A DNA stretch of 34,943 nt from Rhodospirillales bacterium (GTDB lineage Bacteria > Pseudomonadota > Alphaproteobacteria > Rhodospirillales > Magnetospirillaceae). The DNA is taken from contig JACMLB010000298.1 in assembly GCA_014379805.1 (NCBI GenBank), positions 1 to 34,943 of the forward strand, in the 5' to 3' direction. This document shows positions 24,721 through 34,709 of this stretch, in pieces; within the stretch, counting starts at the first letter, position 1; every line of letters begins with the position of its first letter. Position numbers and translations under genes: made by a program. The notes under the pieces are model-generated. The model saw only the letters and a list, made by a program, of their open reading frames with translations. It had not been told where the DNA came from and did not search any database.

Positions 24721-27180
24721 TCAGTTCGTCTTGACGTTCCAGATGTCGCGGGCGTATTCGGCCACCGTGCGGTCGGACGAGAACTTGCCCATGCGGGCGA
24801 CGTTCAGGATGGCCTTGCGGTTCCATTCGTCCGGATTGCGGTACAGCTGATCCACCCGATCCTGCGCCGCCATGTACAGCGCATAATCGGCGCTGAGCAG
24901 ATAGTGGTCGCCATTGGTCAGCAGCTCGACCACCGAGCGGTAGCGGTCGGTCTGATCGGGCGAGAAATAGCCGCTGCCGATCATGTCCAACGCTTTCTTC
25001 AAATCGTCATTGCCGTTGATGGCGGCCATGGCGTCGTAGCCGTCAATACGGCGGCGGGCGACGTCCTGGGCCGTCAGGCCGAACAGGAACATGTTCTCCT
25101 CGCCCACTTCCTCGCAGATTTCCACATTGGCGCCGTCCCAGGTGCCGATGGTCAGCGCCCCGTTCATGGACATCTTCATGTTGCCGGTACCCGAAGCCTC
25201 GGTGCCGGCGGTGGAGATCTGTTCGGACAGTTCAGCCGCCGGCATGACCAGCTCGGCGGTGGAGACGTTGTAGTTGGGGACGAACACCACCTTGAGCTTA
25301 GTGCCCACCAGGGGATCGTTGTTGACCACGTCGGCCACGTCATTGATCAGCTTAATGATCATCTTAGCCACATGATAGCCCGGCGCCGCCTTGCCGCCGA
25401 TGATCACGGTGCGCGGCACCACGTCCAAGGTCGGGTTGGCACGGATGCGCGAATAGCGGGTGACCACGTGCAGCACGTTCAGCAGCTGACGCTTGTATTC
25501 GTGGATGCGTTTGATCTGCACGTCGAACAGCGAGTCCACCTCAATGTCCACGCCCAAACGCTGGCCGATGACGAAGGCCAGATGCTGCTTGTTGGCGCGC
25601 TTGACGGCGGCGAAGGCCTTGCGGAAGGCGGCGTCCTCGGCAAACGGCTCCAGCTTCTTCAACTGGTCCAGATGGGTGGCCCAGCCCTTGCCGATTTTGG
25701 AATCGATCAGCTTGGACAAGTCCGGGTTGGCCGCCAGCAGCCAACGGCGCGGCGTGACGCCGTTGGTCTTGTTGTTGATCTTGCCGGGGCTGAGATGCTC
25801 GAAATCCGAGAAGATGGTGGATTTCATCAGGCCGGTATGGATGGCGGCGACGCCGTTGACCTTGTGGCTGCCGACCACCGCCAGATGGGCCATGCGCACG
25901 CGCCGGCCATTGTCCTCGCCGATGATGGAGACCCGGCGCAGCAGGTCCGAATCGCCGGGATGGCGGTGCCGCACGTCTTGCAGGAATTCGTGATTGATCT
26001 GGAACACGATTTCCATGTGACGCGGCAGGATGCGCTCGAACATGTCCACCGGCCAGGTTTCCAGCGCCTCGGGCAGCAGGGTGTGGTTGGTGTAGGCGCA
26101 GCAGCGCTTGGACAGGCCCCAGGCGCGGCTCCACTCCAACTGATGCTCGTCCACCAGCACACGCATCAGCTCGGCCACCACCAAGGCGGGGTGGGTGTCG
26201 TTCAGCTGGACGGCGACCTTTTCCGGCAGCATGTCCCAATCGGTATGGGACTTGCGGAAGCGGGCAAGGATGTCCTGGATGGACGCGGCGACGAAGAAGT
26301 ATTCCTGCTTGAAGCGGAGCTCCTTGCCGCGCGAAGTGATGTCCGACGGGTACAGCACCTTGGACAGCGTCTCGGATTCGTTCTTATCGCGCACGGCTTC
26401 GATATAATTGCCGGCGTTGAAGTACTTCAGATCGAATTCGCGGGTGGATTTGGCCGACCACAGGCGCAGATTGTTTACGGTTTTGCCGTCGTAGCCAGGG
26501 ATGGGAATGTCATAGGCCATGGCCATGACTTCCTCGGTGTCCATCCACTGAGCGCGGGTCTGGCCCAGCACGTCCTTGTAATGGACCACGCGGCCACCGA
26601 AGCGCACCGGATAGATTACGCCGGGCCGGGGGAATTCCCACGGATTGCCGTAGCGCAGCCAGTTCTCGGGGCTTTCCACCTGCCAGCCATGCTCGATGTG
26701 CTGGGTGAACATGCCGTAATCGTAGCGGATGCCATAGCCGAAGCCGGCGACGCCCTGAGACGCCATGGAATCCAGCAAACAGGCAGCCAGACGGCCCAAG
26801 CCGCCATTGCCCAGCGCCGCTTCCACTTCCCAGCCGACGATCTCGTCGAAATCCAGGCCCATCTCGTCGATGGCGGCCTTGAACTGGTCGTACATGCCCA
26901 GATTGATCATGGAATTAACCAGCGTACGGCCGATCAGAAATTCCATGGACATGTAATAGACGCGCTTCTGGTCCTGCTCGTAATAGCGGTTGAGCGTGGG
27001 CATCCAGCGTTCGGACAGCCGATCGCGAACCGTATAGGCGGCGGCCATGAACCAATCGCGCGCGGTGGCGCTGACGGGCTCCTTGCCGACAGAGTACAGC
27101 AGGTGGCTGGCGAGGCTGTCGCGGATACCCTTGACGTCACCGTCAAGACGCTTCACCTCGGAGGGCCCGACACGGCTCAT
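24721..27180 (-). CDS. glgP: Glycogen/starch/alpha-glucan phosphorylase
   Basis: An 819-residue enzyme, full length for the family. It removes glucose-1-phosphate units from glycogen with phosphate, using pyridoxal phosphate. The PLP lysine is Lys669 in GTGNMKMSMNG (E. coli numbering near 663). Other family signatures: YYMSMEFLIGRTL, GNGGLGRLAACLLDSMA, NDTHPALVVAELMRVL, NKTNGVTPRRWL and KRIHEYKRQLLNVLH. AGGA lies 7 bases before the ATG. The neighbouring truncated treY points to an original link between glycogen use and trehalose making. No other glg gene is visible. The repeat-rich region on its 5' side has its promoter. Confidence 0.97.
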   Translation of the reverse strand: MSRVGPSEVKRLDGDVKGIRDSLASHLLYSVGKEPVSATARDWFMAAAYTVRDRLSERWMPTLNRYYEQDQKRVYYMSMEFLIGRTLVNSMINLGMYDQFKAAIDEMGLDFDEIVGWEVEAALGNGGLGRLAACLLDSMASQGVAGFGYGIRYDYGMFTQHIEHGWQVESPENWLRYGNPWEFPRPGVIYPVRFGGRVVHYKDVLGQTRAQWMDTEEVMAMAYDIPIPGYDGKTVNNLRLWSAKSTREFDLKYFNAGNYIEAVRDKNESETLSKVLYPSDITSRGKELRFKQEYFFVAASIQDILARFRKSHTDWDMLPEKVAVQLNDTHPALVVAELMRVLVDEHQLEWSRAWGLSKRCCAYTNHTLLPEALETWPVDMFERILPRHMEIVFQINHEFLQDVRHRHPGDSDLLRRVSIIGEDNGRRVRMAHLAVVGSHKVNGVAAIHTGLMKSTIFSDFEHLSPGKINNKTNGVTPRRWLLAANPDLSKLIDSKIGKGWATHLDQLKKLEPFAEDAAFRKAFAAVKRANKQHLAFVIGQRLGVDIEVDSLFDVQIKRIHEYKRQLLNVLHVVTRYSRIRANPTLDVVPRTVIIGGKAAPGYHVAKMIIKLINDVADVVNNDPLVGTKLKVVFVPNYNVSTAELVMPAAELSEQISTAGTEASGTGNMKMSMNGALTIGTWDGANVEICEEVGEENMFLFGLTAQDVARRRIDGYDAMAAINGNDDLKKALDMIGSGYFSPDQTDRYRSVVELLTNGDHYLLSADYALYMAAQDRVDQLYRNPDEWNRKAILNVARMGKFSSDRTVAEYARDIWNVKTN

Positions 27181-27361
27181 TCTACGTCCTTCCCGCCTAT
27201 GGAATACCGCTTAGGGAGTGGCCCGGAGCCCCCCCTGAAGTCAAGGCGATTCATTCGCGAATTGGGCTATTTGGCGTGCAGAAGTGGAATTATCACAGTT
27301 CTGCGGTCGCCAAAGGCGCGCATTGGGTCGCAACGCACAGATGGCCGACGCCGCCTAGCCA

Positions 27362-27462
27362 TTGTCAACCCGAACGAATGTGAGGGATTTCCGCTTGGCA
27401 CACCGCGTCAGAACCGGCACGCGCCCTACCAGGATGAGATCCCTCACATTCGTTCGGGGTGC
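27362..27462. repeat. Intergenic repeat with inverted ends, copy B
   Basis: Perfect 18-base arms: CGAACGAATGTGAGGGAT (27371-27388) and its reverse complement (27439-27456), spaced by 50 bases. The outer part matches copy A at 24552-24657. The copies flank glgP on both sides. Confidence 0.8.
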
Positions 27463-27483
27463 CTTTCGACGCGATCGCCAACC

Positions 27484-27517
27484 CCCAAAAGAAAAGGGGT
27501 AGCCGAAGCTACCCCTT
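27484..27517 (-). terminator. Rho-independent terminator of csp
   Basis: On the minus strand, AAGGGGTAGC-TTCG-GCTACCCCTT (stem 27517-27494) is followed by TTCTTTTGGG. The 10-base perfect stem with a TTCG tetraloop is very stable. It lies about 96 bases after the csp stop codon. Confidence 0.85.
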
Positions 27518-27612
27518 AACCTTCAGAACATGTTTCCCAGGCCGCGCTGAACCACACCACCCGCCAATGACGGAAGGTATAAGCCTAGCGCTAGCGCCCG
27601 GGCTAACAGCCC

Positions 27613-27819
27613 TTAGACTTCACGCAGGTTCGCGGCCGAAACCTTGCCCTGCTGGCCCTTTTGCAGCTCATAGCTGATCTTTTGGCCTTCCTGCAGAGAG
27701 CCGAGGCCCGAGCGCTCAACGTCCGAGATATGAACGAACACGTCCTTCGAGCCATCTTCCGGCTGAATGAAGCCATAACCCTTGGTCGCGTTGAACCACT
27801 TGACGGTGCCGACAGACAT
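27613..27819 (-). CDS. Cold shock domain protein (CspA family)
   Basis: A 68-residue single cold-shock domain, [20 protein letters not shown], with RNP1 (KGYGFIQ) and RNP2 (VFVHIS) intact. It binds single-stranded RNA/DNA and melts RNA structure. The start at 27819 matches the family exactly and has GGAAAT about 6 bases upstream; the longer frame upstream is non-coding. The upstream region to 28011 is about 190 bases, holds a large inverted repeat and may be part of a long structured leader, as with other csp genes. A strong terminator lies downstream, so the gene is likely monocistronic. Confidence 0.95.
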   Translation of the reverse strand: MSVGTVKWFNATKGYGFIQPEDGSKDVFVHISDVERSGLGSLQEGQKISYELQKGQQGKVSAANLREV

Positions 27820-27937
27820 AGTATTTCCAATGCAGCTAAGTGCCGTCACGCGGTAATCGCGCGGCGGATCAGACTTTAACGTAGGGCGGGGTAGCAGGCT
27901 CGGCGCTCGATCACGAGCTTTGAGAGCAGGCCGAACA

Positions 27938-27998
27938 ACGAAAGTTTGATGAAGGGAATTTAGGCCGTTCTGCGGCCATTTGCAATTCAAACTTTCGT
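27938..27998. repeat. Large inverted repeat between treY and csp
   Basis: Perfect 12-base arms ACGAAAGTTTGA (27938-27949) and TCAAACTTTCGT (27987-27998), with a second dyad inside (GGCCG-TTCTG-CGGCC, 27963-27977). On the minus strand it starts 14 bases after the treY stop and ends about 120 bases before csp. It may terminate treY or fold in the csp leader. Confidence 0.7.
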
Positions 27999-28011
27999 TC
28001 TGGCCAAAATA

Positions 28012-30015
<2,004 letters not shown>

Positions 30016-30212
30016 CTATCCGAATAAGCCTTTGTAAAAATTGGGATTTCTCGACAAACGGGCAAACGGCTAGCGCCGAAATTGCCGCCTAATACGTGTG
30101 GGTAACCGGCTGATTTTGACCACTTCGGGATATGGACGTGGCAACGGCGTGGCAACCGATTGCGCCCTCGCCCCCCTTAACCACATCCCCCTGGAGACCA
30201 ATGGAGAACAGG

Positions 30213-31661
30213 ATGGCTGAGAATCGCGGGGTGAAACTGACGCCACGGCAATGGGCGAATTTGGCCTTCGATCCGGCCCAGGCGGCGGGAAAGAAAGAAG
30301 TCATTTATAAGGACACCGTCACCCGCGGCCTGGAATTGCGGCTTTCGCCCACCAGCCGCGCTTGGCGGTATCGCTATCGCTATGCCAGCCAAGAGGCCCG
30401 GCGGATCACCATCGGCGATGCCAATCTGATCGGCTACGACGCCGCGAAAAAGCAGGCGGATTCCTACAATCTGGAACTGGATCATGGCCGCGATCCCAGC
30501 CTGATCGATTACCGCCCGAAGACCGCCAGCACCCTGCGCCATGTGGTGGATCACTACATGACCAAGCTGTCGGACGAGACCACCACAAAGGACAATGTCG
30601 CCCGCGTGGTCAAACGGCTGCTGACCGATCACGGCGACCGACCGCTCATTAATTTGGACAGCCGGTTGATCCACGGCTGGCTTAACCAAACCATGTGGCG
30701 GGCGGCCATCGCGAGTGACCTTCAAAAGATTTCCAGCCGAAAAATGGCGTCATCGCTGTATCGCCACGTGAACGGCGGTGTGGAAGTCAGAGCGTGCGGT
30801 CTGACCAGTGCCCTGGTGCGCTATATGACCTCCGCCTTCAACCGGGCCATGAGCCCCATCAGCGGCCTGGACATGCCACCGGGCTACAAGAATCCCTTCA
30901 GCAACATGCTGTCGGAACTCACCTGGATGAAGGACTACTTGCCGGACAGCTATGCCCGATCCTGGGGCAGCGAGGAATGGAAGGACATCATGGCCGGCCT
31001 GGACGCTTGCTATCTGGCGGCGCGGATCAAGGACACCCTGGATCACCGCTCGGGCCCCTCGCCCACTGGGTTGCGCTGCCTTCACCTGATCATGCTGACC
31101 GGCACCCGCCCCGAGGAAATACAGTCGCTGCGGTGGGACCAGTTGGAGCCGTGTTCCACCGTCATCGGGGGAACCACCTTCAAAGTGGCCCGGATCGTCA
31201 AGGACCGGCACAAGACGTGGGGCAAGACCGGGCGGCCCCGGCAGATCATCGTCGCCAAACTGGGTATGAAGGTGCTGGAGGACCAAAAGAATTGGCTGCA
31301 CGCCAACGGCCTTTCCGCCAGCCCCTGGGTTTTTCCCACACCGGGCGGCAAGCGCACCCGGAAAGACGGAAGCCCCGCCAAGCCCTACCTTGCCGACGTC
31401 AAGGATTATGCCAAAGCGGTGTCCGAGCGGTGTCAGCGGAACCTTGACCTGCAAACCTACAATTTTCGATCCGCCTACATCAATTTCGCCCTGGACTCCC
31501 TGGGCATGAATTGGCTGGAGGTGGTCGCCGAGAATGTCGGCCATGTGAACAGCTCCACCACCCTGCGCTATTATCAGAGGAACCGCTTGGACAAGCTCAT
31601 CGAGGGGGCGGTGAAAGCCGATCACGCCTTCGCGGAAATGATCGGATCGGGACGCCGTTGA
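30213..31661 (+). CDS. Tyrosine-type site-specific integrase (P4-like)
   Basis: A 482-residue recombinase. The N-terminal arm-binding part (about 1-95, YKDTVTRGLELRLSPTS, then RRITIGDANLIGYDAAKKQA) resembles the DUF4102 domain of P4-type island integrases. The catalytic domain (about 280-475) has Arg299 in TGTRPEEIQSLRW, Arg419 in LQTYNFRSAYINF, His444 in NVGHVNSSTT and the nucleophile Tyr453 in TLRYYQR. The usual HxxR box is YNFR here, so the first His is Tyr416. Two starts fit (ATG 30201 after GGAG at 5 bases, ATG 30213 after GGAG at 6). It faces inward, away from the broken treY, as expected for an island integrase near its attachment site. Confidence 0.92.
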   Translation: MAENRGVKLTPRQWANLAFDPAQAAGKKEVIYKDTVTRGLELRLSPTSRAWRYRYRYASQEARRITIGDANLIGYDAAKKQADSYNLELDHGRDPSLIDYRPKTASTLRHVVDHYMTKLSDETTTKDNVARVVKRLLTDHGDRPLINLDSRLIHGWLNQTMWRAAIASDLQKISSRKMASSLYRHVNGGVEVRACGLTSALVRYMTSAFNRAMSPISGLDMPPGYKNPFSNMLSELTWMKDYLPDSYARSWGSEEWKDIMAGLDACYLAARIKDTLDHRSGPSPTGLRCLHLIMLTGTRPEEIQSLRWDQLEPCSTVIGGTTFKVARIVKDRHKTWGKTGRPRQIIVAKLGMKVLEDQKNWLHANGLSASPWVFPTPGGKRTRKDGSPAKPYLADVKDYAKAVSERCQRNLDLQTYNFRSAYINFALDSLGMNWLEVVAENVGHVNSSTTLRYYQRNRLDKLIEGAVKADHAFAEMIGSGRR

Positions 31662-31670
31662 TGGTTGTCG

Positions 31671-32126
31671 TCAATGCTGAACGGGAGACAGCAGCGCCGC
31701 TAACAACGGGTGAAGTTTGGCGGCGAAAGGGTTAACCACGGTGACGCCACGCCAAGTGAACCCATCCTGCAGATCCTCGGAGAGCAGCAGCCGGCAACGG
31801 GCGTCAGCGGCCACCGCCAGAATCAGGGCATCCCAAATCTGCAAACCATGATCGGCCACCAGATCCATGGCCGCCAACAAGGCTTGGTCGGTGGTGTCAT
31901 GCACCGGCATGGCATCGCGCCAAGACAGAATCGCCGCACGGGCGTCAGCCCCGCTACGCTTCACCTTGGCGGTCAGAACGCGGAACAACTCGCCCAGAAC
32001 CTGCACGGGAAGGATGGCCGCGCCTTCCGGCAGCGCTCGGATGACGTCCAGCGCCTTGGCTTGCCGGGCACTGTCGTTGACGCCCTCGGCATAGGCTAAC
32101 AGGTTAGTGTCGAGGGCGACGATCAT
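31671..32126 (-). CDS. PIN-domain toxin (VapC-like ribonuclease)
   Basis: A 151-residue PIN protein. Acidic residues of the active site are visible: Asp6 in MIVALDTNLLAYA, Glu46 in VQVLGELFRVL, Asp99 in LQIWDALILAVA and Asp118 in LLLSEDLQDG. Such toxins cut RNA when not bound by the antitoxin; targets are often tRNA. The ATG overlaps the stop of the antitoxin gene by 4 bases (ATGA), the classical arrangement. It ends 9 bases from the convergent integrase stop. The pair may stabilise the element against loss. All catalytic residues are intact. Confidence 0.9.
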   Translation of the reverse strand: MIVALDTNLLAYAEGVNDSARQAKALDVIRALPEGAAILPVQVLGELFRVLTAKVKRSGADARAAILSWRDAMPVHDTTDQALLAAMDLVADHGLQIWDALILAVAADARCRLLLSEDLQDGFTWRGVTVVNPFAAKLHPLLAALLSPVQH

Positions 32127-32368
32127 GCTGAGACCTCGTCCTCATACAATTCATCGCGGTTCCAGGTGACGCCAACGGCAGGCTGGCCCTGCAACCGGGC
32201 CAGCAACGCCTGCCGCGCCGTCTTCGGCTCGGCCCCTCCGGAAGTCGCAGGCTTGATGGTGGCCACGGGCATCCCCCGCGAGGTGACCGTCACCGTCTCC
32301 CCGGCCTGCACGTCACGCAACAGGCGGGAGAAATGACGATTGGCATCGGCGGCAGAAATATTACGCAT
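32123..32368 (-). CDS. Phd/YefM-type antitoxin
   Basis: An 81-residue protein: MRNISAADANRHFSRLLRDV and GETVTVTSRGMPVATIKPA match the Phd/YefM DNA-binding N-terminus (AxxxFxxLLxxVxxGExVxITxxGxPVAxI). The C-terminus (VGVTWNRDELYEDEVSA) is the kind of tail that covers a toxin active site. It likely also represses its own promoter. Start 32368 has GAGGT 5 bases upstream. Phd-type antitoxins paired with PIN toxins are well known. It is first of the two-gene operon. Confidence 0.9.
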   Translation of the reverse strand: MRNISAADANRHFSRLLRDVQAGETVTVTSRGMPVATIKPATSGGAEPKTARQALLARLQGQPAVGVTWNRDELYEDEVSA

Positions 32369-32464
32369 CGGACACCTCGGGCGTTGATCGAGGGCATTAT
32401 CAGAGCGGTGAGGATTCGAAGGCAAGCGCAATGTAGTGAGATCACTACTTTTGTTGGGGTGGGT

Positions 32465-34051
32465 TCATCGCCCATGCCCAAGATCGTGGCTGTGCGTGAT
32501 GATGGGCCGGCCTTGGTAGAACATCACCCGATCTCCCGGTTCCACGTCGCGGGCAGCCTCCTGCGCCTTGCGGGTGGCGGCCTGGAGGTAATGGATGCCG
32601 CCCTGCTGCCATACCAAAGCGGGGCCGCCGCCCGGGTCGCGCTGGCCGAGATAGGTGAACTCGCCACCGAGGGCTGCCGACCACGGCTGATATGGGGCCG
32701 CTGCCGGGGCGGGGTCATTAGGACGAGCGGCCGGGGCCGGCGGCTTAGGCATTTGGGGGACGTCATAGGACGCAGGGCGGGGTATGCCGGTCTCGCGCCG
32801 GGCCAGTTGGGAAAGCGCCTGGGTGTCGCCCCGCGATGCTTCGCGTTGCAGCCAGTCGGGCCAGGGCGTCAGCGGATGCTCGGAGCGGATCTTGGCGATG
32901 CCGTCCTTCTCCTCCTGGCGGGAACGGACCAGCAGGGTGCCGCGCTGGCGGGCCAGTTCGCGGTATCGGGCCGGCTTGTCGGGCGCCAGCGCGGCCAGCC
33001 AGTCATGGGCCAGTTTCTGCCGTTCCTCGCGGTGCCACAGCGCCACCTGCTGGCGGAACAGGCGCTGCTCGCTCCGCCACGCGGTGATGCGCCGCGCCCG
33101 CGTTTCCACCACCGCCTGCCGTTCCGCCCGATAGCGGGCGACAAGCGGCGGCACCCTAGCCTGATCCAGCGGACGCGGTTGATAGGTCTGCCGCGCCACC
33201 TCTTTGCCTTGGGCCGGCTGATAGGGACCACAGGCTTTGACCAAGGCGCCCATGGACAGGCTGCGGTCGACACTGGAGGCCTTCACCGCGCGGTCGGGTT
33301 TGGTGACATCTGCAAGCACCAGCCCGGCGCCACGCGGTTTGATCTCCAGGCCGTGCAGGGCGGCCGCCTTGTGCAGTTCTGGCCAGCCCTTCTCCTTGGC
33401 CGCCAGCAGATCGTCACGGGCATTGTCGCGCACCCAACGGGCGAAGCTCGCCAAGCCCGAATGGGCTTCCATGTCGGCCGCCCGGCCCTTCACCAGCGCC
33501 AGTGAGGCATCGTCGCGGCCGAGTCCGTGATGGGTGCGGGTGAGGCCCAGCGCCATCTCCAACTCGTGGCATGCCGTCATCAGCTTACGCTGGCCGAAGG
33601 ACGGATCGGCGCATTTGAAGGTCTCGGGATGAACGCGATTAAGCGCCACGTGCAGATGGGCATGGTCGGTGTTGACGTGCAGCGCCGACAGCCGTTGATG
33701 GTCGGCCATGCCCAAAGCGGCGCACAGGGTATCCTCGATCTGGTGCAATTGCCTATCGCTGGGCCGTTCACCAGCCGGGAAGGACACCACCAGATGCAGC
33801 GTCTTGTTGGCGGCGCGGCTGTTGCACGCCTGGGTGTTGCGGATCTGCAGCATGGCCAGCCGTACCTCGTCGGTGCCGCAATTGGTGACGCGAGACCACG
33901 CCACCTTCTTGCCGCCATGGGCGTCGTCGGTGACATAGAGCGCGAGCCGTTCCGCCGCAGTGCTGCGACCCTCGGCCTTGGCATCGGTGATGTAGCGCCC
34001 CAGCCGGACGAAATCGCCACTGGTGCGAGCGGGAACGATCTTGGCGATCAT
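32465..34051 (-). CDS. traI: MOBP-type relaxase (TraI of IncP-like)
   Basis: A 528-residue DNA relaxase. The N-terminus MIAKIVPARTSGDFVRLGRY closely parallels RP4 TraI, with Tyr20 in the RYITD segment as the DNA-cutting tyrosine. The metal-binding motif is HVNTDHAHLHVALN (His125, His132, His134). Other shared parts: VTNCG, NKTLHLVVSFPAGERP, IEDTLCAALGMADHQR, and DMEAHSGLASFARWV. It nicks oriT and remains bound to the 5' end during transfer. RP4 TraI is longer; this one ends after an Arg/Gln-rich helical region and a short C-terminal domain (GDRVMFYQGRPIITHSHDLG). Start 34051: GGTGGAG 8 bases upstream; ATGA overlap with the preceding small gene. The frame upstream of this start is not relaxase. 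Confidence 0.94.
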   Translation of the reverse strand: MIAKIVPARTSGDFVRLGRYITDAKAEGRSTAAERLALYVTDDAHGGKKVAWSRVTNCGTDEVRLAMLQIRNTQACNSRAANKTLHLVVSFPAGERPSDRQLHQIEDTLCAALGMADHQRLSALHVNTDHAHLHVALNRVHPETFKCADPSFGQRKLMTACHELEMALGLTRTHHGLGRDDASLALVKGRAADMEAHSGLASFARWVRDNARDDLLAAKEKGWPELHKAAALHGLEIKPRGAGLVLADVTKPDRAVKASSVDRSLSMGALVKACGPYQPAQGKEVARQTYQPRPLDQARVPPLVARYRAERQAVVETRARRITAWRSEQRLFRQQVALWHREERQKLAHDWLAALAPDKPARYRELARQRGTLLVRSRQEEKDGIAKIRSEHPLTPWPDWLQREASRGDTQALSQLARRETGIPRPASYDVPQMPKPPAPAARPNDPAPAAAPYQPWSAALGGEFTYLGQRDPGGGPALVWQQGGIHYLQAATRKAQEAARDVEPGDRVMFYQGRPIITHSHDLGHGR

Positions 34052-34167
34052 GCCAGCCGCTCCACCTGGGCGGCCAACTGGTCGCGCAGCCGGGCGATCC
34101 GGGCGGCCAGTGCTGACGTCCCCGCCAGCCGCTGCACCTCGCCCAATTCGCCATCGTTGGTGGTCAT
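34048..34167 (-). CDS. Small coiled-coil-like protein overlapping the relaxase start
   Basis: A 39-residue open frame, MTTNDGELGEVQRLAGTSAL followed by AARIARLRDQLAAQVERLA, helical and coiled-coil-like. GGGAG 8 bases (or AAGGG close) before the ATG at 34167 supports translation, and its stop overlaps the relaxase ATG by 4 bases. This suggests translational coupling. In RP4 the gene before traI is traJ, an oriT-binding protein; this one is far shorter and I cannot claim homology. It may be a relaxase accessory peptide or simply a coupling leader. Confidence 0.5.
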   Translation of the reverse strand: MTTNDGELGEVQRLAGTSALAARIARLRDQLAAQVERLA

Positions 34168-34217
34168 GCCCTTGCTCCCTTGCCATCGCGTCGAGCCGCA
34201 GGCGATGTAAGCAACCG

Positions 34218-34251
34218 GGTTTGTGGGCCCACAAACCACATCTTGTCACCG
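34218..34251 (+). other. Candidate origin of transfer (oriT) with nic site
   Basis: A perfect 20-base palindrome, GGTTTGTGGGCCCACAAACC (34218-34237), followed by ACATCTTGTCACCG. The ACATCTTG-T core resembles the MOBP nic core (ATCCTG in RP4; CACATCCTGTCCCG in R64 as I recall), placing the nick between 34245 and 34246. The distance from the inverted repeat to the nick is 8 bases, the same as in RP4. It lies about 170 bases upstream of the relaxase gene, where oriT is expected. Confidence 0.65.
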
Positions 34252-34617
34252 CTTCACTCTGCACAAGCAAGATAATCCCCGCGCAACTCAGCGGAACAGA
34301 GCGCAAGTGTGGCTATCTGTATGAAACGGAGCGTAACTCCGCCGAACTCAGCACAAGGCCGAACGAGTCCTCAACATTCCAGAAAAAGGACATGCCGATA
34401 CCATGACCTTCGGCGATAGGACTTGCGGAATCAGAGAGCGGCGCCGTTTTGCCCCGATGGGACTACCGCCTTCGGCGGGTGGCGGGACAATCCGGACCGC
34501 CCATATGTCTAGACAGGATGGCGACGGACGAGCAATCAACCCGACCCATCCCACAGAAGGCTCGCCCCACGAGGGACGGGCCTTCTGCATGTTTGCGACA
34601 TTGTTGGCGAAGTAGAC
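34252..34617. other. Gene-poor stretch upstream of oriT candidate
   Basis: No open frame here convinces me. It contains three loose copies of a pattern GAAC-x-x-AGC-x-CAAG or CTCTGCACAAG (34256-34266, about 34289-34306 and about 34342-34358) that could be binding sites for transfer proteins, and an imperfect dyad with CAGAAGGC (34554-34561) and GCCTTCTG near 34580-34587. Confidence 0.4.
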
Positions 34618-34640
34618 CGCGCCGGCCGCAGGCCGGCGCG
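34618..34640. repeat. GC-rich perfect hairpin
   Basis: CGCGCCGGCC (34618-34627), GCA loop, GGCCGGCGCG (34631-34640), a 10-base perfect stem without a T-tract. It is between the gene-poor stretch and the partial gene on the right, possibly a barrier to transcription or a recognition site. Confidence 0.65.
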
Positions 34641-34677
34641 CCGGGGGCTACCCCTTTCGGGCTATCCATTGGAGAGT

Positions 34678-34703
34678 GGCCGCGTCCCCGAAGAGACGCG
34701 GCC
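34678..34703. terminator. Hairpin just after the partial right-edge gene
   Basis: GGCCGCGTC (34678-34686) and GACGCGGCC (34695-34703), 9-base stem, 8-base loop. It starts 7 bases after the stop of the gene at 34710-34943 in that gene's direction. There is no clear T-tract on the minus strand, so termination is only likely. Confidence 0.5.
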
Positions 34704-34709
34704 CTTGGC

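Noticed and set aside
24904-27519. 871-codon plus-strand frame over glgP
   Set aside because: Antisense to a complete GlgP with catalytic residues; no domain recognised.
34267-34276. Second nic-like sequence (ATTATCTTGC) on the minus strand
   Set aside because: No inverted repeat at the correct distance; the plus-strand site at 34238-34251 fits better.
34403-34615. 70-codon plus-strand frame, MTFGDRTCGIRERRRFAP
   Set aside because: No good ribosome site at proper distance, overlaps an imperfect dyad, no recognisable domain; left as non-coding.
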